The notes beneath the pieces are model-generated. The model worked only from the letters and a program-made list of their open reading frames with translations. It was not told the origin of the DNA and searched no databases. A stretch of 34,067 bases of DNA from positions 1 to 34,067 of IMG/VR virus record IMGVR_UViG_3300046501_000163. One strand, written 5' to 3'. This stretch comes from a virus. A program made the position numbers and the translations under genes. Shown here in pieces: positions 1 to 7,141 of the stretch (within the stretch, counting starts at the first letter, position 1; every line of letters starts with the position of its first letter).

Positions 1-1
1 T

Positions 2-247
2 GTGATCTACGTCGACGACGAAGGGCTCATGAAGAGCCCCGAGCGCTTCTTCAAATTTAGCGGAAATCCGCAGCCGCTTGCCGGTAAGGGTCTGATCGTC
101 GGCACCGATGCTGACGGCAACACCGTATCCGCCGATACACCGCGAGGCTACGCTTCGATGATGGTCTCCTTTGCGGAGGCACTCGAACGCAACGGAGGGG
201 TGGGGCTGTACGCGACCCGCACTCCTTGGCGCGCGTCTTCAGTGTAA
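2..247 (+). CDS. DUF3846-like early protein, 5' end cut off by window
   Basis: This is the C-terminal part of a reading frame that is open at the left window edge; 81 residues are visible and the true start lies outside. The pattern YVDDEGL followed by PQPLAGKGLIVGTD and a downstream hydrophobic/aromatic stretch resembles phage proteins with the DUF3846 domain, a small beta-rich domain of unknown function common in phage early regions. The match is by memory of the family pattern, not by a search. The stop codon TAA lies inside the first TGTAA box of the regulatory site that follows. The function is unknown. Confidence 0.55.
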   Translation: MIYVDDEGLMKSPERFFKFSGNPQPLAGKGLIVGTDADGNTVSADTPRGYASMMVSFAEALERNGGVGLYATRTPWRASSV

Positions 248-264
248 CGCGTGTAACATTACAG
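243..264. promoter_or_regulatory. Palindromic operator candidate TGTAACATTACA
   Basis: Bases 252-263 read TGTAACATTACA, with perfect arms TGTAA/TTACA; another TGTAACG lies directly upstream at 243-249. Near-identical 12-base palindromes occur at 5990-6001, 11341-11352 and 21052-21063, each in front of a gene. Here the site precedes the small-gene operon that starts at 323. It is read as a binding site of a phage-encoded or host dimeric regulator; the protein is not identified. Confidence 0.5.
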
Positions 265-322
265 CGCATCGTAACCGGGCAGGCGATGCGTTCCACCCCC
301 GCCCGTAAATGAGAGGACTACA

Positions 323-568
323 ATGGCCAAGAAGAAGTTACGCGGTAAGGCGACCACTGCGGTCGCGGAAGCCGTGGCACCGCCCCCGTTCACGCTCGCG
401 CATCTGCGCAACACCATGCTCGAAGACTATCTCGATCATCGAGCCGGTGACATCACCCAGGCCGCCGCACAGACCCGTGCGTCCTTCGCGGCCAGCATCA
501 TCGAGACGCTGAAGATCGAGGGTGACGCGGCCGGTGCCGGTCATCATCGCGGTGAGGTCCAGGTCTAA
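323..568 (+). CDS. Small hypothetical phage protein (81 aa)
   Basis: An 81-residue protein of unknown function. It has a basic N-terminus (MAKKKLRGK), an Ala/Pro linker and a predicted helical middle (residues about 24-65). The start is an ATG preceded by GAGAGGA at a suitable distance. Its stop TAA overlaps the ATG of the next gene (TAATG), so the two are probably translationally coupled. It is the first gene downstream of the palindromic site at 243-264. No domain is recognised. Confidence 0.65.
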   Translation: MAKKKLRGKATTAVAEAVAPPPFTLAHLRNTMLEDYLDHRAGDITQAAAQTRASFAASIIETLKIEGDAAGAGHHRGEVQV

Positions 569-897
569 TGGACATCATCTTGAAGGCTATCCGTGACGGC
601 CGCACCATCGACGCGATCAAAGAATTTCGCTCGCGATATGGCAGCGGGCTCAAGGACGCCAAAGACGCCGTCGATGCGATCCGTAGCGCCCTCGGCATCT
701 CCCCTCCGTCGTCCGAGTGCATCGTGGTGTCCCGGCGCAGTACGTTCGAAGAGTACCTCGTCAGCATCTTCACCACGAAGCAAGCTGCGATGTCTCACGC
801 GGCCGAGTTGATCGACAATCGCAAAGAACTCTACGTCGCGCAGATCATCGCGAAGGCAGAGTCCGTGACGACGCGGATGCTGAAGGCCACCACCTGA
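568..897 (+). CDS. Protein with ribosomal L7/L12 C-terminal-like domain
   Basis: A 109-residue protein. Residues about 13-40 read IDAIKEFRSRYGSGLKDAKD and onward, closely following the helix-turn-helix signature of the C-terminal domain of ribosomal protein L7/L12 (normally VIKxVRxxTGLGLKEAKxxV). In L7/L12 this face binds translation factors; short phage and bacterial proteins carrying only this fold are known, but their roles are not established. The rest (residues 45-109) is helical without a recognised domain. It overlaps both neighbours by single-base stop/start junctions (TAATG upstream, TGATG downstream), so it sits in a coupled three-gene operon. A translation-related role is only a guess. 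Confidence 0.65.
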   Translation: MDIILKAIRDGRTIDAIKEFRSRYGSGLKDAKDAVDAIRSALGISPPSSECIVVSRRSTFEEYLVSIFTTKQAAMSHAAELIDNRKELYVAQIIAKAESVTTRMLKATT

Positions 898-1016
898 TGC
901 CCGCCGTCTTCCTTCACGCCGCCGAGACCACGGTGAACGTCGACCTTGTCCTTTACAAGTCCGGCGTCGGGGGCAACTGCATCTGGTTCATTCCGACGTT
1001 GCAATGCCCTTTCTGA
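897..1016 (+). CDS. Mini-protein, 39 aa, translationally coupled
   Basis: A 39-residue reading frame whose ATG overlaps the stop of the preceding gene (TGATG). The sequence starts MPAVFLHAAETTVNVDLVLY and contains two cysteines and several aromatics near the C-terminus (CIWFIPTLQC). There is no signal peptide or clear membrane segment. The overlap is the main argument that it is real; the function is unknown. Confidence 0.45.
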   Translation: MPAVFLHAAETTVNVDLVLYKSGVGGNCIWFIPTLQCPF

Positions 1017-1035
1017 TCTCTCGCTAACTACGCAC

Positions 1036-1092
1036 GGGTGACACCGCCAACGTCACCCTTGCGCCCGCTCTGTAATGTCTGTCACCTCACAA
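1036..1092. promoter_or_regulatory. GGGTGAC inverted repeat plus TGTAATG box
   Basis: GGGTGAC (1036-1042) and GTCACCC (1052-1058) form a perfect 7-base inverted repeat with a 9-base spacer. It is followed by CTGTAATGTCTGTCACC (1070-1086). This CTGTAATGTSTGTG-type box recurs upstream of 8909 and of the minus-strand cassette (8831 and 12994 complement). No T-run follows the hairpin, so an operator/promoter reading is preferred over a terminator. It precedes the operon starting at 1108. Confidence 0.45.
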
Positions 1093-1107
1093 CACAGGAC
1101 GCCAACA

Positions 1108-1371
1108 ATGGTTCCGACTACTTCTCAGAAAAAGCCGCGCCAAGATCGTCGCTTAGTTCAGGGCGCGCAGCGCTACGCCCTTGCTGATCGCAGCGATCCC
1201 TTCGTCTTTAACCGTGCAATGACGCACATCGGCAACGGCATCGCCACGATGGCCCGCGCTCGTGACGACGTGCCCCACAACTACGATGCCGAGGCTGCCA
1301 AGGAGACGCGCAAGCTCCCCGATGGCACGCCCTACGAGGTCACCGTCTACAAGAACATGCGGAGGCCGTGA
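1108..1371 (+). CDS. Hypothetical phage protein (87 aa)
   Basis: An 87-residue basic protein. The ATG at 1108 is chosen because AGGA lies 8 bases upstream; an ATG 33 bases earlier has no ribosome-binding site and would lie within the upstream regulatory box. The N-terminus is rich in Thr/Gln/Lys/Arg (SQKKPRQDRR); the middle is helical and the C-terminal part reads KLPDGTPYEVTVYKN, suggesting a beta-hairpin. No known domain is recognised. It is the first gene of a plus-strand operon running to 3078; the next gene starts 2 bases after its stop. Confidence 0.6.
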   Translation: MVPTTSQKKPRQDRRLVQGAQRYALADRSDPFVFNRAMTHIGNGIATMARARDDVPHNYDAEAAKETRKLPDGTPYEVTVYKNMRRP

Positions 1372-1372
1372 G

Positions 1373-1777
1373 ATGCACAAGGAGCGTTTGCTAAAGCTCG
1401 CAGATTTGGTCGAGCAATCCGTCAAAGTCGATGGCTTTGGTTTCGATATGAACACCTGGGGGGACGGCGCGAAGGCGGAAATCACTTGCGGGACTAACGC
1501 GTGCATGATCGGCGTCGCCGCTCTGTCCGGTCAGTTTGAGGGGTTCACTGCGACTTGTTACGTCGAAAAGCCTGCCCAGCAGCGTGGTGGATTCGAGTTT
1601 CGCCTTGGGGGCGTCCCTTTGGACCCCATTGGCGCGGCCCGAGAGTTGTTCGGTCTAACGGGTGGGCAGGCCATAAGCTTGTTCCTGACATCGCTCGGCC
1701 CGCAGGAGGGTGAAGAAGGCGCAGCTTTCCACGCTAATCGTCTCCGCGAATTCGTGAAGCACGACGGCGTCATCTGA
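1373..1777 (+). CDS. Conserved phage protein with CGTxAC motif (134 aa)
   Basis: A 134-residue protein starting RLLKLADLVEQS and containing FDMNTWGDG, then CGTNACMIGVAA (residues about 39-50), and a C-terminal RLREFVKHDG. This arrangement (an N-terminal helix, FDM..W, a CGT.AC.G.A motif, then a helix ending in R.F) is a pattern seen in many phage and plasmid hypothetical proteins whose function is not established. Its stop overlaps the next start (TGATG). The two cysteines of the CGTxAC motif might bind a metal or each other; this is inference. Confidence 0.65.
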   Translation: MHKERLLKLADLVEQSVKVDGFGFDMNTWGDGAKAEITCGTNACMIGVAALSGQFEGFTATCYVEKPAQQRGGFEFRLGGVPLDPIGAARELFGLTGGQAISLFLTSLGPQEGEEGAAFHANRLREFVKHDGVI

Positions 1778-2013
1778 TGGGACAGCACAAGCCCCGCTTC
1801 ACACGCGAGATCGCCGTACCGGGCAGCGACGACAAGGTCGCTGTACGGATCAACCCCGACGACAACACCAAGGTCGTGTTCTCCGATCCCTCGGCAGGCC
1901 ACGCCCTCACGCTCGATGCCAAAGCTGCTGGTCAGCTCGGGCAGGCACTGTCTCAGGCGGCGCGCTTCGCCGCTTACAACCTCGTCACCAACTCCGAACA
2001 ACAGGAAGATTGA
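1777..2013 (+). CDS. Hypothetical phage protein (78 aa)
   Basis: A 78-residue protein. Residues 9-45 are alternating hydrophobic/charged (ITR-type beta strands: REIAVPGSDDKVAVRINPDD), followed by a helix (AKAAGQLGQALSQAARFAAY). It overlaps the preceding gene by one base of a TGATG junction and ends 4 bases before the next ATG, so it belongs to the same operon. No function is recognised. Confidence 0.6.
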   Translation: MGQHKPRFTREIAVPGSDDKVAVRINPDDNTKVVFSDPSAGHALTLDAKAAGQLGQALSQAARFAAYNLVTNSEQQED

Positions 2014-2017
2014 TACC

Positions 2018-2464
2018 ATGTCACGTCACCACAACATCGGCCGCGTCATCGTGATCTCGCAGCACACCGCCAACCGCATCCACGGCATCGCCTCAATGCC
2101 GGAAGCAACGGAAGACTTTCGCACGATCCTTCAGTGCGCTCTCGCTTACGGCAACGTCGCGGAGTATCTGAACGGTCTCGAACTGTACTACCGCCTGCTT
2201 CGCCACATTAAGTCGTTCGCGCTCGTCTCTGCCAAGACCGGCAGCGAGCCGGGCACCGCGTTCAATATCGCCGCACGCATGATCGGCTTATCCCTGTCGA
2301 AGATGACGTCGGCCATGAATTTGACCGCGTCGGAAGCGACCGTGCTCTGCAACGAAGCCATCATCCACTTCGCCGACGCTCTCGCTACGAACGTACGGTA
2401 CAAGCCCGATCCGGTGCCGCACCCGCTGCTTCGCGACTTCACCCGCCCCGCGCGCGCCAACTGA
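2018..2464 (+). CDS. Hypothetical phage protein (148 aa)
   Basis: A 148-residue, mainly helical protein. The ATG at 2018 is preceded by AGGAAG about 11 bases upstream, inside the end of the previous gene. It is rich in Ala/Leu/Tyr with no membrane segment and no recognised motif. The next gene begins 11 bases after its stop. Likely a cytoplasmic early protein; function unknown. Confidence 0.6.
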   Translation: MSRHHNIGRVIVISQHTANRIHGIASMPEATEDFRTILQCALAYGNVAEYLNGLELYYRLLRHIKSFALVSAKTGSEPGTAFNIAARMIGLSLSKMTSAMNLTASEATVLCNEAIIHFADALATNVRYKPDPVPHPLLRDFTRPARAN

Positions 2465-2475
2465 GGGCTATCACC

Positions 2476-3078
2476 GTGAACAGCATCACCACCTCCGAGC
2501 ACTACAACGCGGACCTTAAATCCCGTCGTCTCTTCGCTACCATGCGCGACAACTCTCAGCTCATCGAGAAGCAAATCGAGCAGATCATCGGCGTTGCGGC
2601 AGGAATGCGCCGTAACCTGGCGAACACCTTGCTCGCTCTCGGCGAGATGGAAGCGCTCTTCGTCGGCAACACCGACGCGCGCCGCAAGTCCGATGCGGAG
2701 CTGCATGTGGCGCAGACCATCCTCAACGACACCTTGAACAGCCAGCTCGTTCAGGTCGATGAGGCCAAGCAGGCTGTCGACAAGCGGGCTCAGACCGTGC
2801 AGTCGATTTGCGATCAGGCGAGCAGGGTCCTCAACGACCGCTTCATCCGCGACGACTCGACCGCTGATCCGGTCGACGATGTCGAGTATGTCGACGCTGC
2901 GTGGATTGCGGAGCAGCTTCGCGTGACGAAGGTCCAGGTCGCACGCTTAGTCGAGAAGACCGTCCTGCCTCCGCACGACGCGTTCGACCGGAGCAATCGC
3001 GGTCGTCCGAAGCCGGTTTGGGTGAAGTCGTCGGTCATGGTCGCGATCAATAAGCGTCGCGCGCCCCAGGTTGTTTAA
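2476..3078 (+). CDS. Coiled-coil protein with C-terminal HTH-like segment (200 aa)
   Basis: A 200-residue protein starting with GTG. Residues about 15-120 are predicted to form long helices or a coiled coil (QLIEKQIEQIIGVAAGMRRN and later VDEAKQAVDKRAQTVQSI). Residues 138-190 (VDAAWIAEQLRVTKVQVARL, then a basic RGRPKPVWVKSSV) resemble the winged-helix DNA-binding fold of excisionase/MerR-type proteins. This suggests a dimeric DNA-binding protein, perhaps a regulator or replication accessory, because it lies directly upstream of the primase-helicase gene. The DNA-binding reading is inference from pattern alone. Confidence 0.6.
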   Translation: MNSITTSEHYNADLKSRRLFATMRDNSQLIEKQIEQIIGVAAGMRRNLANTLLALGEMEALFVGNTDARRKSDAELHVAQTILNDTLNSQLVQVDEAKQAVDKRAQTVQSICDQASRVLNDRFIRDDSTADPVDDVEYVDAAWIAEQLRVTKVQVARLVEKTVLPPHDAFDRSNRGRPKPVWVKSSVMVAINKRRAPQVV

Positions 3079-3120
3079 TTGACGACCTTGTAAGGTGTGT
3101 GACACAACACCGCCTTACAG
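3071..3120. promoter_or_regulatory. Promoter/operator region upstream of the primase-helicase gene
   Basis: An A/T-rich element TTGTTTAATTGAC (3071-3083, overlapping the stop codon of the previous gene) is followed by a spaced inverted repeat TGTAAGG (3089-3095) / CCTTACA (3113-3119), with GTGTGTGACAC in the centre. The same combination of TTGTTWAATTG element plus TGTA/TTACAG box recurs at 5966-6001. TTGACG (3079-3084) could be a -35 box, but no convincing -10 is visible. Confidence 0.45.
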
Positions 3121-3134
3121 TCTCCGCAAATGCA

Positions 3135-3211
3135 AACGGCCGTACCTTGGTTTCCCAGGATACGGCCGTTCGACCGAAAGGACTAACGCCAACGCCAATC
3201 GACGTTAGTCC
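3135..3211. repeat. Two consecutive perfect hairpins in the primase leader
   Basis: Hairpin 1 has arms AACGGCCGTA (3135-3144) and TACGGCCGTT (3161-3170), a 10-base perfect stem with an additional imperfect inner stem CCTTGG/CCCAGG. Hairpin 2 has arms GGACTAACG (3180-3188) and CGTTAGTCC (3203-3211), a 9-base perfect stem with a 14-base loop. Neither is followed by a T-run, so these are not typical terminators. They lie in the 164-base leader of the primase-helicase gene and could be RNA regulatory structures or protein-binding DNA. Confidence 0.6.
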
Positions 3212-3242
3212 CTCCGCATACCAAAGGGCGATAGAGTAGGCA

Positions 3243-5564
3243 ATGGCAGACAACACGAGCGCCCGGCGTTTAACCAACAAGAAAAACGCCTTCCAGTTCG
3301 CAACGCTCGGCCTGGGCGTCTTCGTATCGGATGGCAAGGTGCCGCTGATCCCCCGCTACAATAAGTGGGATCACGAGATCACCGCCGAAGAGCGCGACGC
3401 GGCTGTCACCGAATATGCCGAGAAGCACGATGGCGCAGAGCCCGCGCATGTCGGCTGCACAAAAGACATCGCCGTCCTCAAGAAATTGTTCCGGCTGTTC
3501 CCCGACGCTGTGCCCTCGATTGCGTGTGGCCCGTCGAAGCTCCTGGTGCTCGACGCCGACGCGAAGGACAACGGCCCTGAATTGCTCGGTGCGCTATTCG
3601 CAGAGAATGGCGGCGTGCCCGCAGGCGTTCCGGTTATCCCGACGCGATCAGGCGGTCAACATCTGATCTTCAGCGACCCCGAAGGCAAGTACACCAACAA
3701 GGCTGGCCTGCTCAAAAAGCAGTACGGGACCGACGTGCGCGGCACAGGCGGCCAATTCGTCGCGCCTGGCTCAATGCGCGTGGATGGCAAGACCTACGGC
3801 ACGAACGACGACAAGCTCAATTTCTTACGCGCGATCCATGCGAATACGATCCCCACTATCCCTGAGTTCATCGTCGAGAAGATCGGCGCTGTCGACCCGT
3901 CGCTGAAGGAAGAGATCGCGCCGACCAAAGAGCGCGAGGTCATCAAGTCCCTTCAAGATGACGACATCACGCCGTTCGAGAACGCGTTCGACGCGGTGCT
4001 GGGCGACTACGATCTCGACAAGCTGAAGGCGAGCAACAAGCACTTCGCCGAACTATACGACAACCCCTCGGATGACTGCTCGACGAACCGCTTTCTCGCC
4101 GCGCGCATGGTCATGACCGAATGGCCGTCGATGCCTGTGCAGGCGCTCTCAATCTTCTTCAGCAATTGGGAAGGCGCTGGCGTCTACACCGACGACAAGC
4201 CGCGCAGCGGAGAGTACGACGACCGCCAGATCGCGCGCGAGTGGCTGAAGAATCAGGGCCTCTCCAAGCAGTCGACCGGCGAAGCGTTCGGCGCTGTCGA
4301 GGAAGACGACGAATACGACCGTGAGATCAGGCAGGACAAGGAGCGCGAAAAGCTCGCAGCCATGAAGGCAGAGGATCTGTTCTTCGCGGGCGAATGGGGC
4401 GCATACAACGAGCCTGACTACATCGTCGAGAACACGTTCACGCCGCAACAGATCGGCATGATCCACGGACCGTCGAACGTCGGCAAGACCTTTACAGTCA
4501 TCCACCTCGGCGAGCGCATCGTCGCAGGCGAGAAGTGGTTCGGTCTCAACGTCGCTCAGGGCGGGGTGCTCTATTGCTTCGGCGAAGGTCATGCGGGCCT
4601 GCGCAACCGTCTCTATGCCTACCGCAAGGTCTACGAAGACCTCGGCCTCGGCATGGTCGTGCGCGGCGGCATCCCGAACCTGGCGCTCAACCTGAAGGCC
4701 GCACGCAAAGCCCTGCGCAAGGCCATCATCGACGCCAACAAGATGTACGCTGAACGCGGCATGTCGCCGGTCAAGGTCGTCTTCCTCGACACCTTCGCCA
4801 AGGCCATCGCTGGCGCGCAGGAAAACGACGTGGCCGCCATTCAGCCGATCCTCAACGCGCTGCGTGAGCTGTGCATTGAGATGGAGGTTTGCATCGTGAT
4901 CGTCCACCACAGCGGCAAGGACACGCTGCTGGGGCCGCGCGGCAGCTCTGCCATCGTGGCTGACGTGGACTTCAACCTCGAAATCCTGAGCCACGCGGAG
5001 GCCAAGAAGCGCAAGCTCAACACGGTGAAGCCGGGCAACCTGGCTATCGTGTCGCCGAAGATGCGCGACAGCGGCAAGGCTGGGGTCCTTCAGTTCAAAT
5101 TGCAGGAAGTCCAGCTCGGCACCAACCGTTGGGGCAACCCGGTCACCAGCATGGCCGTGGTCGAGGGGCTCGACGCCACGCCGGGATCAGATGGCAGCGC
5201 CTTTGGTGCCGCGCCCGAGGATGACGCTGAAGCCCCCACATCCACGGATGCGCTGACGCCGGAGCAGAACCGGAAAGAGCAGGAACAGCGGATCGAGCTT
5301 TGCGCTCGCGTCGCGGCGGCCGTGCAGCAGGCAGGCGTCGACTCTGTTGAAGGGCGCATGGCCTCGGTCGAAGCGGTGCAGGGGCTCGTGCCTGCGCTCG
5401 CCAAGCTCCGGGCCGAGTGTGGTCGCGGCAACTTCGCCAAGGCGATCCGCCGCGTGCTGCTCGACGGTGAGCCAAGCGTCCTACTGCCGAGCGGCGGATG
5501 GCTGCAATATCTGCCAGCGACGGGCCGCCGCAACAGCTCGTTCGCCATCAAACTGAACCGATAA
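3243..5564 (+). CDS. Primase-polymerase / RecA-like replicative helicase fusion
   Basis: A 773-residue replication protein. The N-terminal part (about residues 10-220) looks like a bifunctional primase-polymerase (prim-pol, archaeo-eukaryotic primase fold): LVLDADAKD holds the DxD metal-binding pair (D104, D106), followed by PTRSGGQHLIF and GTDVRGTGGQFVAPGS. The C-terminal part (about 385-620) is a RecA-like hexameric helicase domain (AAA_25/RepA type): Walker A GPSNVGKT at 409-416, Walker B VVFLDTFAK, and the VHHSGKD motif at 554-560. The linker (220-385) is helical and acidic. The protein probably primes and unwinds phage DNA at the repeat-rich region directly downstream. The ATG follows the two hairpins; a terminator lies 20 bases after the stop. 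Confidence 0.85.
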   Translation: MADNTSARRLTNKKNAFQFATLGLGVFVSDGKVPLIPRYNKWDHEITAEERDAAVTEYAEKHDGAEPAHVGCTKDIAVLKKLFRLFPDAVPSIACGPSKLLVLDADAKDNGPELLGALFAENGGVPAGVPVIPTRSGGQHLIFSDPEGKYTNKAGLLKKQYGTDVRGTGGQFVAPGSMRVDGKTYGTNDDKLNFLRAIHANTIPTIPEFIVEKIGAVDPSLKEEIAPTKEREVIKSLQDDDITPFENAFDAVLGDYDLDKLKASNKHFAELYDNPSDDCSTNRFLAARMVMTEWPSMPVQALSIFFSNWEGAGVYTDDKPRSGEYDDRQIAREWLKNQGLSKQSTGEAFGAVEEDDEYDREIRQDKEREKLAAMKAEDLFFAGEWGAYNEPDYIVENTFTPQQIGMIHGPSNVGKTFTVIHLGERIVAGEKWFGLNVAQGGVLYCFGEGHAGLRNRLYAYRKVYEDLGLGMVVRGGIPNLALNLKAARKALRKAIIDANKMYAERGMSPVKVVFLDTFAKAIAGAQENDVAAIQPILNALRELCIEMEVCIVIVHHSGKDTLLGPRGSSAIVADVDFNLEILSHAEAKKRKLNTVKPGNLAIVSPKMRDSGKAGVLQFKLQEVQLGTNRWGNPVTSMAVVEGLDATPGSDGSAFGAAPEDDAEAPTSTDALTPEQNRKEQEQRIELCARVAAAVQQAGVDSVEGRMASVEAVQGLVPALAKLRAECGRGNFAKAIRRVLLDGEPSVLLPSGGWLQYLPATGRRNSSFAIKLNR

Positions 5565-5890
5565 ACGCGTCTGGAAACGCGTCTGAGAGGCCCTTCGGGG
5601 CCTCTTTTCGTTTCAGGGCTCGACGCTTAAAACCTTTAAGGGCTTGAAAACACACGCTTTTACGTCTGGACGCGTTTACGCATTCTTTTAAGCGTCCAGG
5701 CTGCCAGTGCGATAAGGGCTGTACGCGTTTCCAGACGCGTTTCCAAAAAGACTAAGCGGCTGAAAGTCTTCAAGAAAAGTGGTCAACGCGTAAACGCGTA
5801 AAGGCGTCTCAACTGTACGTGCTGATCGCCTACCTGAGAAACGCGTAAACGCGTCTGCTCCCTCTCCCCCTTTAGGGGGAGGGGAGACGC
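5563..5890. other. Candidate replication origin with ACGCGT iterons
   Basis: The noncoding stretch after the primase-helicase gene carries ACGCGT at 5565, 5577, 5670, 5723, 5735, 5786, 5794, 5841 and 5849. The pair at 5563-5582 (AAACGCGTCTGGAAACGCGT) and that at 5723-5742 are perfect 20-base inverted copies with a 12-base internal period. The later pairs are ACGCGTAA tandem repeats of 8 bases (5786-5801 and 5841-5856). Further structures are CTGGACGC (5666-5673) / GCGTCCAG (5692-5699) and a GC-rich hairpin at 5851-5890 (TCCCCC, loop TTTA, GGGGGA, flanked by GCGTCT/AGACGC). Iterons beside a replication initiator gene are typical of an origin; this is inference. Confidence 0.5.
5586..5609 (+). 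terminator. Rho-independent terminator after primase-helicase gene
   Basis: AGAGGCCC (5586-5593), loop TTCG, GGGCCTCT (5598-5605), then TTTTC. A perfect 8-base stem with the stable UUCG tetraloop and a T-run, 21 bases downstream of the primase-helicase stop codon. Confidence 0.85.
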
Positions 5891-5963
5891 ATTACGCTCA
5901 GTAGGTCCGGCTTGAAGATTTCAGGCTCGACGCCTTTCAGACGGACAGGTCGAAAAGTCGGCA

Positions 5964-6021
5964 GGTTGTTAAATTGCGCTTGGTGGGGTTGTAGCGTTAC
6001 AGACGTGACATCCCCTTACAG
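5964..6021. promoter_or_regulatory. TTGTTAAATTG element and TGTAGCGTTACA palindrome
   Basis: GGTTGTTAAATTG (5964-5976) matches the elements at 3071 and 7712. It is followed by TGTAGCGTTACA (5990-6001), one mismatch from the 12-base palindrome at 11341 and 21052, then GTGACA and further TTACAG copies at 6016-6021 and 6039-6044. The site controls the operon beginning at 6033, if the repeated arrangement reflects function. Confidence 0.45.
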
Positions 6022-6032
6022 CCGAGGCCCCC

Positions 6033-6377
6033 TTGTCCTTACAGCTCCAATCCCCGAACGGCCACGCCGTCTTCATTCGCCGCCCCGACCTCGTGATCTC
6101 CGTTCACGGCTACGAGAAGGCTGACAAGCGGTCCGGCGAGATGCGCGTCAATTCGGTCATCACGTTCCAGAACCGCGAGATCGTGTTTGTGGCCGGATGC
6201 CCCGAAGCGATCAACGCCGCGCTCGATGTGCAGATGCAGTTCCCGAACGAAGACATTCGGCGGCTCGACCCGACCGGCGACAACAGCCTGCCCAGCGACG
6301 GCGGCCATGATGCCTTCCCGCGCCACGTGGACGACAGCGTCGATCACACCGGCCTACCCCTGGGCAACGCACGATGA
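6033..6377 (+). CDS. Hypothetical phage protein (114 aa), TTG start
   Basis: A 114-residue protein of unknown function. The start is a TTG with GAGG five bases upstream; the next in-frame ATG is more than 100 bases further on and would discard a plausible N-terminus (SLQLQSPNGHAVFIRRPDLV). The first 75 residues alternate as in a beta-rich fold (VISVHGYEK, VITFQNREIVFVAG); the tail is acidic and probably flexible. Its stop overlaps the next ATG (ATGA). It is the first gene of the middle operon. Confidence 0.6.
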   Translation: MSLQLQSPNGHAVFIRRPDLVISVHGYEKADKRSGEMRVNSVITFQNREIVFVAGCPEAINAALDVQMQFPNEDIRRLDPTGDNSLPSDGGHDAFPRHVDDSVDHTGLPLGNAR

Positions 6378-7000
6378 CGGACCTGATGCGCGCCGTGCTC
6401 GACGGCACCGATCCCGACCGCGTCCTCGTGGCGGTCCGCACCGCCGAGGGTGTGTCGCTCGCGACCCGGAAGGACTATGGCCGTCCGCTCGACTATCTCC
6501 GCTACCGCAACCCGAAGCCGATCAGCGATGCGCAGTTCATGGCCGGTGAGTTCTACATCGCCGACTACGCCTCGATCTCTCAGGTCGGCTCGAACACGCA
6601 GGCCACCATCGACCACCTGATGAAGGCGGTCCCCATGACGGCAGATGATCGGCGGATGCTCCGCGAAGAGGGTGTCAACTCGCAGCGCATGCACCCGAAG
6701 TCCGAGTGCCATGAAGCGAGCGATCCCAGCGACCGGATGTTGAACGCCGCATTCACGCTGAAGCGGATCGACGACCAGCTCGACCCGATCCAGCGCGCGG
6801 TGCTCCGCGATCTACTAATCAACGAGCGCACCATCGGCACCATCGCGCAGCGTTGGAAGTGGACGCCCGAGACCGCTGGGGTCTTCGCCCGCTACGCGCT
6901 GTCTCGCCTGGTGCAAGTCTACGAAGGGCTGCGCGAAGACTTCGCCGCATACCTGCGACAGGAGCGGCAGAACGAACTCGAAGCGGCAGTCGGTCTGTGA
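6374..7000 (+). CDS. Putative DUF6456/HTH-type phage regulatory protein
   Basis: A 208-residue protein. Residues about 50-70 (ISDAQFMAGEFYIADYASI) and a C-terminal segment (about 138-185: IQRAVLRDLLINERTIGTIA, then RYALSRLVQVYEGL) recall the DUF6456 family of proteobacterial and phage proteins, whose C-terminal part is a sigma-region-4-like helix-turn-helix. Such proteins occupy the late-regulator position in several phages, but function is not proven. Upstream of a promoter-terminator-tRNA arrangement, it is the best candidate here for an antiterminator or late activator. It overlaps both neighbours (ATGA and GTGA junctions). Confidence 0.5.
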   Translation: MTDLMRAVLDGTDPDRVLVAVRTAEGVSLATRKDYGRPLDYLRYRNPKPISDAQFMAGEFYIADYASISQVGSNTQATIDHLMKAVPMTADDRRMLREEGVNSQRMHPKSECHEASDPSDRMLNAAFTLKRIDDQLDPIQRAVLRDLLINERTIGTIAQRWKWTPETAGVFARYALSRLVQVYEGLREDFAAYLRQERQNELEAAVGL

Positions 7001-7131
7001 CCCGCATCATCACACGCTTCGAGCGCGACGCGCGCGATCTCTTTCACCCGGCGACCCTCTGCTTAGGGACCGCCCTCATCGGTGTCGCTGCGCTTGTCGT
7101 GGCCCTCGGCACTTACGTCCTGACACGATAA
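6997..7131 (+). CDS. Small single-span membrane protein (44 aa)
   Basis: A 44-residue protein starting with GTG that overlaps the stop of the preceding gene (GTGA). Residues 1-17 are charged (TRIITRFERDARD); residues 20-41 form one uninterrupted hydrophobic segment (TLCLGTALIGVAALVVALGT) fit to span the inner membrane. A GGAG sequence and the next ATG follow immediately. It could be a superinfection-exclusion or holin-like mini-protein; nothing in the sequence decides this. Confidence 0.55.
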   Translation: MTRIITRFERDARDLFHPATLCLGTALIGVAALVVALGTYVLTR

Positions 7132-7141
7132 CGGAGACCCC

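Noticed and set aside
3130-3186. 18-codon leader reading frame (MQTAVPWFPRIRPFDRKD) over the first hairpin
   Set aside because: No ribosome-binding site and no run of a regulatory amino acid; likely fortuitous.
5563-5856. CRISPR array in the ACGCGT repeats
   Set aside because: Repeat units are 8-12 bases, in both orientations, without regular spacers.
6853-6996. Longer N-terminal extension of the small membrane protein gene ending at 7131
   Set aside because: The upstream part lies wholly inside the 208-residue gene and is Arg-rich; the GTGA overlap start at 6997 is more natural.
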